A stretch of 64,000 nt of DNA from Calditrichia bacterium (GTDB lineage Bacteria; Calditrichota; Calditrichia; Calditrichales; J004), in the NCBI GenBank assembly GCA_020635035.1, contig JACKAO010000003.1:434001-498000 (forward strand), given 5' to 3'. The position numbers were made by a program, and so were the translations under genes. The notes beneath the pieces are model-generated. The model had not been told where the DNA came from and did not search any database. It worked only from the letters and a program-made list of their open reading frames with translations. Of this stretch, positions 19,391 through 27,424 are shown piece by piece (position 1 is the stretch's first letter; each line of letters begins with the position of its first letter).

Positions 19391-19509
19391 GCTTTTTCTC
19401 CGATTATAAATCCTGTAAAACTAAAGAATAAACATGCTAATCACAATTCAGAAAACGGATATTCAGTGCAACGGGTGTTAATTTCAAATGGTCTTGTTAA
19501 AGATGGAAG

Positions 19510-19611
19510 TTATAGTGCAGGGACTCTTTTAACTACATTTCCAGTATCGTCAACGATTACATCTATTTCCAAATAATTGAGTTCTAAAGCTTTCCATCCG
19601 GTATGATGCCT
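19510..19611 (-). pseudogene. Out-of-frame coding remnant, likely lost C-terminus of the uncharacterised protein
   Basis: In a different minus-strand frame that overlaps the end of the uncharacterised gene, a short open stretch (bounded by TGA near 19612 and TAA at 19510-19512) reads GWKALELNYLEIDVIVDDTG then NVVKRVPAL and stops. Alternating hydrophobic strand pattern and the D-D-T-G-N turn look like genuine protein rather than random translation. The junction sequence contains one GGAT unit; a lost tandem GGAT copy (4 bases) would explain the frame change. No start codon or ribosome site belongs to it. Assembly error or real mutation cannot be separated here. Confidence 0.4.
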
Positions 19612-20750
19612 TTTTCAATGAGTGCAACTTGCTTTTTGCTGAAGGGGGCAGAAAATATTGATGTATCGTCAGCATAAGCTTTAAATAGATGAATGATATA
19701 ATGCATTCTCTGGCGCAGATCTGTCCAGTTTTCTGCAGCGCAGTTTCCTTTTCCATCCGGACAAGGATCATATTTATCCAGAAATTCTCTTAGCTCAGGC
19801 AATGAAATTTCTTTAAAAGTATCGGGAAAAGTTTTATCCAGATTTTTCCCCAGTGCTAAAACTGATCCGGGCATTTCTAACACCATCATAGTTTCCGTGA
19901 TTACTTCATGTGTTATTTTTTGAAGTGCAGTCTGTACCTTTTTAGCAAGCCAGTGCAAAGGAAAAACAACAGGCAAGTTGACAAATTTAGGCCATAGTTT
20001 TGAGCCTGGTACAATAATGTTCAGGACTCTTTTTCCCAAATCTGTAAAAGTTTCTGAAGGCGCATCAATTGCCTTTTTTATTTGGTCCTGCAAACGGCTC
20101 TGTTCATGCAATCCAATTTTTAAATTTGCCAGAAGTACCAGCGAAACCTTTATGACCGGGTCGGTTTCAGATTGAATTTTCTGATAATGCAGGAATGCCT
20201 GTTTCAGGTAATCCTGACCTGCAGGGGGCATGCCCTGTTCAAACCCATTAAGGAATAGTTCCATCCCGGGAGAATTAATCTTTGTTGCGTTTGGTACACT
20301 TTGCAGGAAAAGAGCAAATTGTTCAGCAATTTCTGCAAAAACTTTTAAATTACCATCAGCAACAGCTTCACTGGCTTTCTCAAATGCATCGAATGGAGTA
20401 TGAATCTCTTTTACAATCCTGCCCAAAGTTGTCTGTGGTTCAAACAAGCCTTTTTTCAGTAACCAGCGATTAACTGATTGCAGCGGTTCCATGTAAAATG
20501 CTTTTTTACCGAGTTTACGTTCCAGGCTTTCAAGGAAGTCTTCGCCACGAATTGTTTTGCCAGCCTGGCGTGATGCCCAGGTAGCAAAGGTGCACCAGTT
20601 TGCATACTGATCAGTTCTGATCTGCATTGCCTGAGAAAGAAGATAATAGCAATAAGTTATCTGAAGATTACGGACAGCTTTATTTTCTATCTGACAGATA
20701 TTCTTTATATCTGCAGCTTTTGGATATTTGCTTAAAGAAATCGTTTCCAA
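19584..20750 (-). CDS. Uncharacterised protein, possible 3' frameshift
   Basis: 388 residues from a TTG start (weak ribosome site), 27 bp behind mgsA on the same strand. I do not recognise the family. It appears cytoplasmic, mostly alpha-helical, without signal peptide; one hydrophobic stretch near 'LPVVFPLHWLAKKV' is too amphipathic to call a membrane span. Local features are 'ANWCTFATWASRQAGKTIRG' near residue 50 and 'CPDGKGNCAAENW' near residue 345. The frame stops at 19584, but another frame of the same strand stays open downstream with a protein-like sequence to 19510 (see the separate entry), so the natural C-terminus may be about 25 residues longer. Confidence 0.6.
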   Translation of the reverse strand: METISLSKYPKAADIKNICQIENKAVRNLQITYCYYLLSQAMQIRTDQYANWCTFATWASRQAGKTIRGEDFLESLERKLGKKAFYMEPLQSVNRWLLKKGLFEPQTTLGRIVKEIHTPFDAFEKASEAVADGNLKVFAEIAEQFALFLQSVPNATKINSPGMELFLNGFEQGMPPAGQDYLKQAFLHYQKIQSETDPVIKVSLVLLANLKIGLHEQSRLQDQIKKAIDAPSETFTDLGKRVLNIIVPGSKLWPKFVNLPVVFPLHWLAKKVQTALQKITHEVITETMMVLEMPGSVLALGKNLDKTFPDTFKEISLPELREFLDKYDPCPDGKGNCAAENWTDLRQRMHYIIHLFKAYADDTSIFSAPFSKKQVALIEKGIIPDGKL

Positions 20751-20777
20751 TTAATATTTTTCCGCTGCTGATTAAAA

Positions 20778-21251
20778 TCAGGCAATTTCACGCTTAAGGT
20801 AGTAGGAATAGTCTTTAATAATAGCATCATATTTTTGGTTTATCAATGGAGAAGAAATTATAAAATCCGCCGTAGATCTGTTGCAGGCAACGGGTATGTT
20901 ATAGACTACGGCTATCCGTAGCAAAGCCTTTACATCAACATCATGGGGCTGGGGTTCCATTGGGTCCCAGAAAAAGATCATTACATCAATCTTTCCTTCG
21001 GTTATCATGGCACCCAATTGCTGATCTCCACCTAAAGGCCCGGATTTTAATTTTGTAATGGAATTTACTGCCCCGCTTGCTTTTTCAGTGTGCAGTTTTT
21101 CATTCAGAACATGTTCGATCATTTGCCCGGTTGTCCCGGTACATATCAGGTTATGATTCATAATTATCTGGTAGTTCCACTCAACCCATTCAACAAGATC
21201 TTTTTTCCGGTTATCGTGGGCAACCAGCGCTATGTTTTTTAATTCCTTCAT
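20778..21251 (-). CDS. mgsA: Methylglyoxal synthase
   Basis: 157 residues, close to the family length of about 150. Converts dihydroxyacetone phosphate to methylglyoxal and phosphate, a bypass of lower glycolysis used under phosphate limitation. Motifs: NIALVAHDNRKKDLVEW at the N-terminus, TGTTG phosphate-binding loop (38-42), GPLGGDQQLG with catalytic Asp76, FFWDPMEPQPHDVDVKAL, and the terminal NRSTADFIISSPL. AGGAG lies before the ATG. It heads a two-gene unit with the uncharacterised protein. Confidence 0.96.
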   Translation of the reverse strand: MKELKNIALVAHDNRKKDLVEWVEWNYQIIMNHNLICTGTTGQMIEHVLNEKLHTEKASGAVNSITKLKSGPLGGDQQLGAMITEGKIDVMIFFWDPMEPQPHDVDVKALLRIAVVYNIPVACNRSTADFIISSPLINQKYDAIIKDYSYYLKREIA

Positions 21252-21554
21252 TTACAAACTCCTTAAACGATTTAATGATAAACAAATTTATCTGCTTTGT
21301 ATTAAGATACAGTTAGCTTATCATTCTAATATTCTTTTGGATTCAACATTGGATAAACGACTTTTATTTCTCTCCGGAGATTGACCTTTAATCATCATTA
21401 TTAAATTGTAAATTTTATTCACAATAATTGATTCTTTTTGAAATCCAAAATAAGGACTTCAGCAAAAGACACAACGGTTTGATAAACAGTTCTAAATTGG
21501 CATTCGTCTTGCATAAGCGGTTGATATAAAATATTCATTTTAAAGGGAGTTTGT
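21252..21554. other. Intergenic region upstream of beta-barrel protein gene
   Basis: 303 bp between divergent mgsA and the beta-barrel gene. It holds the -24/-12 element annotated at 21498-21513 and the AAAGGGAG ribosome site of the plus-strand gene. I see no ORF, RNA gene or activator-site palindrome that I can support in the remainder. Confidence 0.5.
21498..21513 (+). promoter_or_regulatory. Sigma-54 (RpoN) type -24/-12 promoter
   Basis: TGGCATTCGTCTTGCA matches the sigma-54 consensus TGGCAY-N5-TTGCA with GG at 21499-21500 and GC at 21511-21512, exactly 10 bases apart. It would start transcription near 21524, about 30 bases before the ATG of the beta-barrel protein gene. The activator is not encoded nearby. 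Confidence 0.65.
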
Positions 21555-22214
21555 ATGAAGAAAGTATTGTTGCTTTCACTTATAGTTTTGTTTTTGCCGG
21601 GTGCTGTTTTTTCTGGTAATTATCAGTTGGGTGCAGATTTGGGTTACAGGGGGGGACTAAATATTTCCGCGAGCGGATTGGTCACAAATCTAGCCAAAGG
21701 TTTTCCTTTTTTTGTGCGTGCAGGATTATCTTATACAAGCATTGATCCGGGAAAATCGGCAGCAGCGCGCAGGATTTTTATAAACAATGCAACCAATGGG
21801 ACTCCGGAAAAAAACGGATCCATTTGGGATTTGCGATTTGATCTGTTGTACAAAGTAAACTGGTTTTCATTGAAAAATGCCTATTTTTTTGCAGGGCCAC
21901 GTTATGCATGGTTTAACGGAAATTTTAATTATGTCGGCGGAAATGAAAATTTCGATGTAACAAGCAGCGAATGGGGTTTTGGTGCCGGCCTTGAAACACA
22001 TTATCCTGTCAGCAACAACATGAATCTTATTCTTGGTGCCGGTCTTGATTACTACAGCACAAATGTACTGAAAGGCCACGACACATCTTATAGTTCAGAT
22101 GGCGAAATTATTAACGGCAGGGAAGATTATAATTATGATGATGCCGATGGTGCAATCAACCAGCCCACTTTTGAACCGCGTCTGATTATCGGGTTAACCT
22201 ACCTTTTAAAATAA
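21555..22214 (+). CDS. Outer-membrane beta-barrel protein
   Basis: 219 residues with signal peptide (1-20, cleaved near SGNYQ). The mature part alternates hydrophobic and polar residues with aromatic girdle residues (FPFFVRAGLSYTSI, FSLKNAYFFAGPRYAWF, WGFGAGLETHYPV, LILGAGLDYYST) and ends with a strand LIIGLTYLLK, all typical of an eight-stranded OmpA/OmpW-like barrel. No specific family is recognised. A strong AAAGGGAG site precedes the ATG, and a sigma-54 type promoter lies 42-57 bases upstream, suggesting regulated expression (for example nitrogen, stress or surface-structure control). Confidence 0.75.
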   Translation: MKKVLLLSLIVLFLPGAVFSGNYQLGADLGYRGGLNISASGLVTNLAKGFPFFVRAGLSYTSIDPGKSAAARRIFINNATNGTPEKNGSIWDLRFDLLYKVNWFSLKNAYFFAGPRYAWFNGNFNYVGGNENFDVTSSEWGFGAGLETHYPVSNNMNLILGAGLDYYSTNVLKGHDTSYSSDGEIINGREDYNYDDADGAINQPTFEPRLIIGLTYLLK

Positions 22215-22242
22215 AACGAAGGGCCGGTCCGGTAAGTAACTC

Positions 22243-22650
22243 TTACCCATGTTCCGGGTCGGCTGCTTCAACGATTAACAGGAGACCTTTGATTTGCAGT
22301 ATTTTCAAACGGTCTCCTTTTTTTATTTTTCCTGAATGAGTCAACTGCGCTTTCCAGATTTCTCCATTGTATAGAACTTTACCGGTATGTTGAAAATTGT
22401 ATGCTGCAGTACATGTTTTGCCCGCCATCAGACTGGCATCATTTGAATCAGGAACGATATAAGAACGCCAGGTAAAAAAATACAGGATTATATCTTTAAT
22501 GATATCTAGTGCAATTATAGCAAAAGCCAACCAGTTTGGAAGGTTGATGAAATACCAGATGCTGTAAATGGCAAAGACAAGCACAGACAACTCTATCAGC
22601 TGAAATTTAATATAGCGAAGAATTGTGCCGCGCTCTTTCATCGAAGCCAT
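22243..22650 (-). CDS. NfeD-like C-terminal domain membrane protein
   Basis: 135 residues. Two transmembrane segments near residues 13-30 and 38-56 (FQLIELSVLVFAIYSIWYFI, WLAFAIIALDIIKDIILYFF), then a small OB-fold of the NfeD type: 'MAGKTCTAAYNFQHTGKVLY' with the G-x-V-x-x-x-G strand, 'NGEIWKAQL' and 'GDRLKILQIKGLLLIVEA'. NfeD domains partner with stomatin-like or SppA-like proteins, neither of which is present. It follows the SNF2 ATPase by 17 bp and is likely co-transcribed with it. Confidence 0.75.
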   Translation of the reverse strand: MASMKERGTILRYIKFQLIELSVLVFAIYSIWYFINLPNWLAFAIIALDIIKDIILYFFTWRSYIVPDSNDASLMAGKTCTAAYNFQHTGKVLYNGEIWKAQLTHSGKIKKGDRLKILQIKGLLLIVEAADPEHG

Positions 22651-22667
22651 AATAAATCTTTAAGCGG

Positions 22668-25600
22668 TTACTCAAATAATTCCAGGATATCGTTTTTGCT
22701 TAAGGACTTAAAGAATGTTTCTTCTGTGGAAATGAGTGATTCAACAAGTTCACGTTTGCTTTGTTGCAATTTAAGAATTTTTTCTTCCACACTGTCTTTT
22801 GATATCAGCTTGTAGGCAAAAACCTTACGGGTTTGGCCGATGCGATAGGCGCGGTCCGTAGCCTGCATTTCAACTGCCGGATTCCACCATGGATCATAAT
22901 GAATCACATAATCGGCTGCTGTTAAATTAAGCCCGGTTCCCCCGGCTTTAAGGCTGATTAAAAATGTACGTACGCTGTCGTCTTCCTGGAAACTTTTTAC
23001 GGCTCCCTGGCGATCTTTAGTTGAACCGTCCAGATAGGAGTAGGCAATCTTCTGCTCATCAAAATACCGCTTTATTATCTGCAGCATCTGGACAAACTGA
23101 CTGAAGATAAGCACTTTGTGGTTTTCTGATATAATTTCTTCGACCATTTCTTTAAGTGCATCAAACTTACCTGAGTTATCACTGAATGATGAGCTTATCA
23201 ATCCCGGGTGGCAGGCAATCTGGCGCAACTTGGTCAGGCCTTCGAGCACCTTGAATTTCGATTTGTTAAGGCCTTTTGATTCAATTTCTTCAAGGATATT
23301 ATCACGATAGCTTAAGCGCCATTTGTCATACAATGCCTGCTGAGCATCGGACATTGGTGAAAAAGTGATACTCTCAACTTTGGGTGGAAGTTCTTTAGCC
23401 ACATCTTCTTTTGTACGGCGCAGAATAAATGGGAATATCAGTCGCTTAAGGGTATCGGCAACCTGGACATTCTGTTCTTTTTCAATCGGACGCATAAAAG
23501 TGTCTTTAAAGAAATTCTGATCGCCAAGAAGGCCCGGGCTGACAAAAGCAAATTGAGCCCACAAATCCATTGTGTTGTTTTCAACAGGTGTTCCTGTTAA
23601 TGCAAGGCGATTTTGCCCTTCCAGCAGTCTTACTGCTTTAGATGTTTCAGATGCCGGATTTTTAATGTTCTGTGACTCATCAAGAATGATATAATTGAAA
23701 GACATATCTTTTAGAAAAGTAACATCCCGGCGCAGATGGCCATAGGTAGTTAAGACAAGATTGTATTTTTTTAAACGCCGTGTATCTTTTGAGCGTCTTG
23801 TGCCATAATGAACCAGGTAAGTTAAATGTGGTGCAAAACGCCCGATCTCGCTGACCCAGTTAAAGATAACGGATGTCGGTGCAATAATAATGCTGGTAGA
23901 TTTGGGATCGATATTAACAATATTGTTTAATAAGCATAATGTCTGAATAGTTTTTCCTAGCCCCATATCATCCGCAAGAATACCGCCGAATGAAAAATCT
24001 TTAAGGAAGTTAAGCCAGTCGTATCCCGCTTTTTGATAATCACGTAACTCGCCATTAAAATTATCAGGTAATTTATAAGCTTTTATTTTGTCAAATTTAT
24101 CCAGTTTCTGCAGCTTTTCCTGGCTCATTAAGTCGAGCGTTTTTGAATCTGCTTCAGATAACAGCTTATCAACAAAAGTCATGTGGTGATTGGCAAAACG
24201 GATGCTGTTGTCATCTACTTTGCCGAAGTTGATCATATAGTTGAATTTTTCGATCAGCTTTTGCGGCAATCGGGCGATTGTTCCGTCACGAAGTTTAACA
24301 TATTTTTTCTGTGCACGCAGAGCTTTTTTAAGTTCTTCAAGACTGACCGGAACTCCGTCAAATTCAAGATTTAATTCTATGTCGAACCAGTCTGTTTCTG
24401 AAGAAATATTTACACCAAAGTCCGCCCGGGCACGTTTTACACGAAAGCGCACCAGGCTTTCTTCTCCAAGAATTTCGAATCCCTGTTCAGCGAGCTTTGG
24501 CAGACCGTCAAACAACCACTCCAGCGAATCTTCAAATGTAGCGTAAAATAATCCGGGGGTGTCTTCAACTATGCCGCTGTCCAGAACTTTTTCACGCTGA
24601 ATCTGCTCCATGTCCATATCGCGGTGAACGCGTATTATCTGCGATGTTTCATGGTCATATTGCAGGAACTGATCATTGCTCTGGCTGAAGGCGATCTCGA
24701 TATTCTCGTACATAAATGCCAGAGATACCACAAGCTGATCGTCCATTTCTTCGATATAGAGACGACTTGCTGCTACATCATGTATTTCATGTACTTCAAT
24801 TCCCGGCGGGAAATCCACATAAGGAAAGATTGGTAATTTTGCCAGGTAATCGGAAATAAAGGAATGGTACTCATCCTTTGTTAAACCGATCTGAAGTTTT
24901 TCATCGACAAACGATTTAATGTATGAGTAACTCAGCGGGAAATCGCAGGTGTAAAGTTTTCCTTCCCTGTAAAACCAGATCGGGTTTACTGTTAGAATAT
25001 TGGCTTTCTGATCAATCGGCACTTCTTCTTCATCACGCTGAAAATAGGGCTGAAAGCGGTAACATGTTTCATCGCTGATCAGTTTAAAACGCAGTTTCCA
25101 CGGCTTTCTTCCAAAACGTATACGCGTGCCTATAGAGCCGTCTTCATTTTTTATATGTAATTCGCTAAGACGCAAAAGGTTAAAAATTTGCCCGGCATCC
25201 AGGCCAAACTTGAGATAGCTTGTTTCAAGCCGGCCGCGGAAATAAACAGAAGACTGCTGTGACTGCAGCCGTTCGAGATAAGAAATGGCAATCAGGTCAC
25301 CTGAAGTTCTGAAAACATTCTGCGCGGATAATTCATTGAAAGACGGTTCCTGGACACGGCCATAGGTTCCGTCTTTTTTCATATATACTTTAACAGGTTT
25401 GATATTCCAGTAATTTTCAGTGATGTGAATGATGTAAATCAATTTCCAGCGCACTTCCTGTGAGAAATCGCTGTCTACCTGTTGAATAGCAATAAGTTTT
25501 TCAAAATATTCGCGCCAGTTTGTACTTTCAACCTGTTCATTTTCTTCGACTGCGCTCTGATCTTCAATAACTTTAAGAGCAACGGCAACGGCGTGTTTAC

Positions 25601-25814
25601 ATACATATTTGTAAGGGCATGTGCAACTGCTCGAAAAAGAGTTGCCGTCAACTACAAGGCGTGTTACATAAGGGTATGTGCCATGAACAGTAGCCATTAC
25701 AGACAGGTTGTCGGTCTGTTTTATTTTTACGCGTCCGTCTTTAAAATAGTCCAGGCCTTGCCGGAAAATAATGTCAGGTACTTTGTCTTTTAAATCTTTA
25801 ATATCGATCTTCAA
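22668..25814 (-). CDS. SWIM zinc-finger SNF2-family ATPase/helicase
   Basis: About 1048 residues from a TTG at 25814 that sits 6-7 bases after GGAG; a TTG at 25826 gives 4 more residues but no site. Near the N-terminus is a SWIM zinc finger (CTCPYKYVCKH, CxCx5CxH around residues 64-74), then a ~450-residue beta-rich bacterial SNF2 region. The ATPase core has DDMGLGKTIQ (motif I, about residue 617), LTTYGHL, a DEAH-type box written DESQ, LTGTPVENN (motif III), GGTGLNLT (motif V) and QATDRAYRIGQTR (motif VI). SNF2/RapA-like ATPases remodel protein-DNA complexes; the substrate is unknown. Complete and typical for bacterial SWIM-SNF2 proteins. Confidence 0.92.
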   Translation of the reverse strand: MKIDIKDLKDKVPDIIFRQGLDYFKDGRVKIKQTDNLSVMATVHGTYPYVTRLVVDGNSFSSSCTCPYKYVCKHAVAVALKVIEDQSAVEENEQVESTNWREYFEKLIAIQQVDSDFSQEVRWKLIYIIHITENYWNIKPVKVYMKKDGTYGRVQEPSFNELSAQNVFRTSGDLIAISYLERLQSQQSSVYFRGRLETSYLKFGLDAGQIFNLLRLSELHIKNEDGSIGTRIRFGRKPWKLRFKLISDETCYRFQPYFQRDEEEVPIDQKANILTVNPIWFYREGKLYTCDFPLSYSYIKSFVDEKLQIGLTKDEYHSFISDYLAKLPIFPYVDFPPGIEVHEIHDVAASRLYIEEMDDQLVVSLAFMYENIEIAFSQSNDQFLQYDHETSQIIRVHRDMDMEQIQREKVLDSGIVEDTPGLFYATFEDSLEWLFDGLPKLAEQGFEILGEESLVRFRVKRARADFGVNISSETDWFDIELNLEFDGVPVSLEELKKALRAQKKYVKLRDGTIARLPQKLIEKFNYMINFGKVDDNSIRFANHHMTFVDKLLSEADSKTLDLMSQEKLQKLDKFDKIKAYKLPDNFNGELRDYQKAGYDWLNFLKDFSFGGILADDMGLGKTIQTLCLLNNIVNIDPKSTSIIIAPTSVIFNWVSEIGRFAPHLTYLVHYGTRRSKDTRRLKKYNLVLTTYGHLRRDVTFLKDMSFNYIILDESQNIKNPASETSKAVRLLEGQNRLALTGTPVENNTMDLWAQFAFVSPGLLGDQNFFKDTFMRPIEKEQNVQVADTLKRLIFPFILRRTKEDVAKELPPKVESITFSPMSDAQQALYDKWRLSYRDNILEEIESKGLNKSKFKVLEGLTKLRQIACHPGLISSSFSDNSGKFDALKEMVEEIISENHKVLIFSQFVQMLQIIKRYFDEQKIAYSYLDGSTKDRQGAVKSFQEDDSVRTFLISLKAGGTGLNLTAADYVIHYDPWWNPAVEMQATDRAYRIGQTRKVFAYKLISKDSVEEKILKLQQSKRELVESLISTEETFFKSLSKNDILELFE

Positions 25815-26001
25815 AATGATCTCCAAAAACTTTTTATAAGCAATAGGGCAAGATTAAACTTCAATATAATACATTAATTTTTTGAGTTCAAAATGATTTT
25901 TTTATTTTTACGATGTCTTTGTAAATTATTTAAAGTTTTCTAATGATAAATCAATAAAATCCCTGAAAATGTTAACCTTGAGCGGAGTTTGACATTAATT
26001 T

Positions 26002-27093
26002 ATGAGTTTTACAAAGAACGATATATTTAAAAACTTTACCCTGGGTTTTATACCCATCCTTGTTTTTTTAGCTGCAGATTATATCTATGGTCCGATGACA
26101 GGTATCATTGTAGCGATAATCTTCGGATTGGCTGAAATGATTTATTTTTATATCAAGAACAAACAGATAGAAAAATTCATACTTTTTGATATCGGGCTGC
26201 TGGTGATTTTCGGGGGAGTTTCTCTTGTTCTTCGTAATGAGCTGTTTTTTAAAATTAAACCGGCTGTGCTGGAAGCTATCCTTGTTATTGTACTTGGTAT
26301 CCATGGATTTACCAACACACCTTTATTGCTGTTGATCGGAAAACGCTATATGGGAAAGATGCAAATATTACCGGCTCAGCAGCAAATGATGAAAATGCTG
26401 GCCAAATTATTGTGTGTGATCATGCTGTTCCATGTTATTTTGATTGTATGGTCAGCATATTACTGGAGCCATGAAGCCTGGGCATTTGTATCCGGGGGAT
26501 TGTTTTACATTTTGATAGCCTTTGTTTTTGGAATTCAGTTTTTTTATATCCGCTTTAAAAATAAAAAAAGACCAGTATCCACAGCTCTGCATGATGAAGA
26601 ATGGTTTGATCTTGTTGATGAACAGGGCAGAGTAATTGGTAAAGCTCCAAGAAGTAAAGTTCATGGTGATCCATCCCTTTTGCATCCGACAATCCATATT
26701 CACATTTTTAACAAGCAGGGACGGCTTTTTCTGCAAAAACGGTCATCGGCAAAAGATCTTTTTCCAGGACGTTGGGATACTGCGGTGGGCGGACATGTAA
26801 GCAGTGGTGAAAATATACGCAGTGCAATGATACGCGAAGCAAAAGAAGAATTGGGTGTGGATGCTGCTAAAGCTGAGCCGCTATTCCGCTACGTGATGCG
26901 TAATAAATATGAAAGTGAACTTGTTAATACGTTCAGACTGGTAAGCAATGGTCCTTTTAAAATAAATAAAGAAGAGATTGATCAAGGACGTTTCTGGACT
27001 GTTTTTGAAATCAGAAAAAGTCTTGGACAAAATATTTTTACACCCAATTTCGAGCAGGAATTTGCCCTGCTTCAAAAGTCAGGATTAATATAA
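26002..27093 (+). CDS. YciB/IspZ-like membrane domain fused to a NUDIX hydrolase
   Basis: 363 residues in two parts. Residues 1-190 have five or six transmembrane segments and motifs of the YciB/intracellular septation A family (GFIPILVFLAADYIYGPMTG, IGLLVIFGGVSLVLRNELFF KIKP, written in two pieces). Residues 195-363 are a NUDIX hydrolase of the IPP-isomerase-like/YfcD type: EEWFDLVDEQGRVIG, HPTIHIHIFNKQGRLFLQ, and the full Nudix box GGHVSSGENIRSAMIREA followed by KEELGV (around residues 263-286). The linker is short and basic (IRFKNKKRP), placing the enzyme on the cytoplasmic face. YciB is an inner-membrane envelope protein in E. coli; this fusion is unusual to my knowledge. Monocistronic. 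Confidence 0.8.
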   Translation: MSFTKNDIFKNFTLGFIPILVFLAADYIYGPMTGIIVAIIFGLAEMIYFYIKNKQIEKFILFDIGLLVIFGGVSLVLRNELFFKIKPAVLEAILVIVLGIHGFTNTPLLLLIGKRYMGKMQILPAQQQMMKMLAKLLCVIMLFHVILIVWSAYYWSHEAWAFVSGGLFYILIAFVFGIQFFYIRFKNKKRPVSTALHDEEWFDLVDEQGRVIGKAPRSKVHGDPSLLHPTIHIHIFNKQGRLFLQKRSSAKDLFPGRWDTAVGGHVSSGENIRSAMIREAKEELGVDAAKAEPLFRYVMRNKYESELVNTFRLVSNGPFKINKEEIDQGRFWTVFEIRKSLGQNIFTPNFEQEFALLQKSGLI

Positions 27094-27424
27094 TCTGATT
27101 AATTCAGTTAAAGAATTGGACAATATTATATCGGCGTATTCATTTCCTGCCGGATAAATTTTAATTATAACTTCGAATCAAACATTTCTAAAATTTCTGC
27201 AATAAACAGAACTCAATGATAGTTATAGATATATCGGTTGATAATGGTGACGCAATCAACCCTGTTTATTGTCCTTTCCGGCTGTTTTCTAAAGCCTTGA
27301 AAGTAAATAAATTGAAAGATAAACCTGACTCTAACAGTATGGTGACATAGGGTTGTCACCTGGAATTTTTATAATAAAAATAATTAATATTTAAAACCAG
27401 GGTATTACAATACGGACTAATTTT
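27094..27424. other. Intergenic region upstream of the RND efflux operon
   Basis: 331 bp with no supportable ORF. The distal half holds a possible -35/-10 pair (TTGAAA at 27312, CAGTAT at 27335, 17-bp spacing) directly followed by the palindrome annotated at 27341-27360. The proximal half shows nothing I can name. Confidence 0.45.
27341..27360. promoter_or_regulatory. Perfect palindromic operator candidate upstream of the RND operon
   Basis: GGTGACA-N6-TGTCACC, 7-bp perfect arms, lying immediately after a weak promoter (TTGAAA-17-CAGTAT) so that it would cover the start site. The position and geometry fit a dimeric repressor (TetR or MarR type) of the efflux genes, 64 bases before the TolC start codon. 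No such regulator is encoded in the window. Confidence 0.5.

Noticed and set aside
22221..22250. GGTAAG / CTTACC hairpin at the end of the beta-barrel gene as a terminator
   Set aside because: Short stem, no T run, and it overlaps the convergent NfeD gene's end.
27240..27310. Possible small RNA in the RND upstream region
   Set aside because: No promoter-terminator pair or stable fold is evident.
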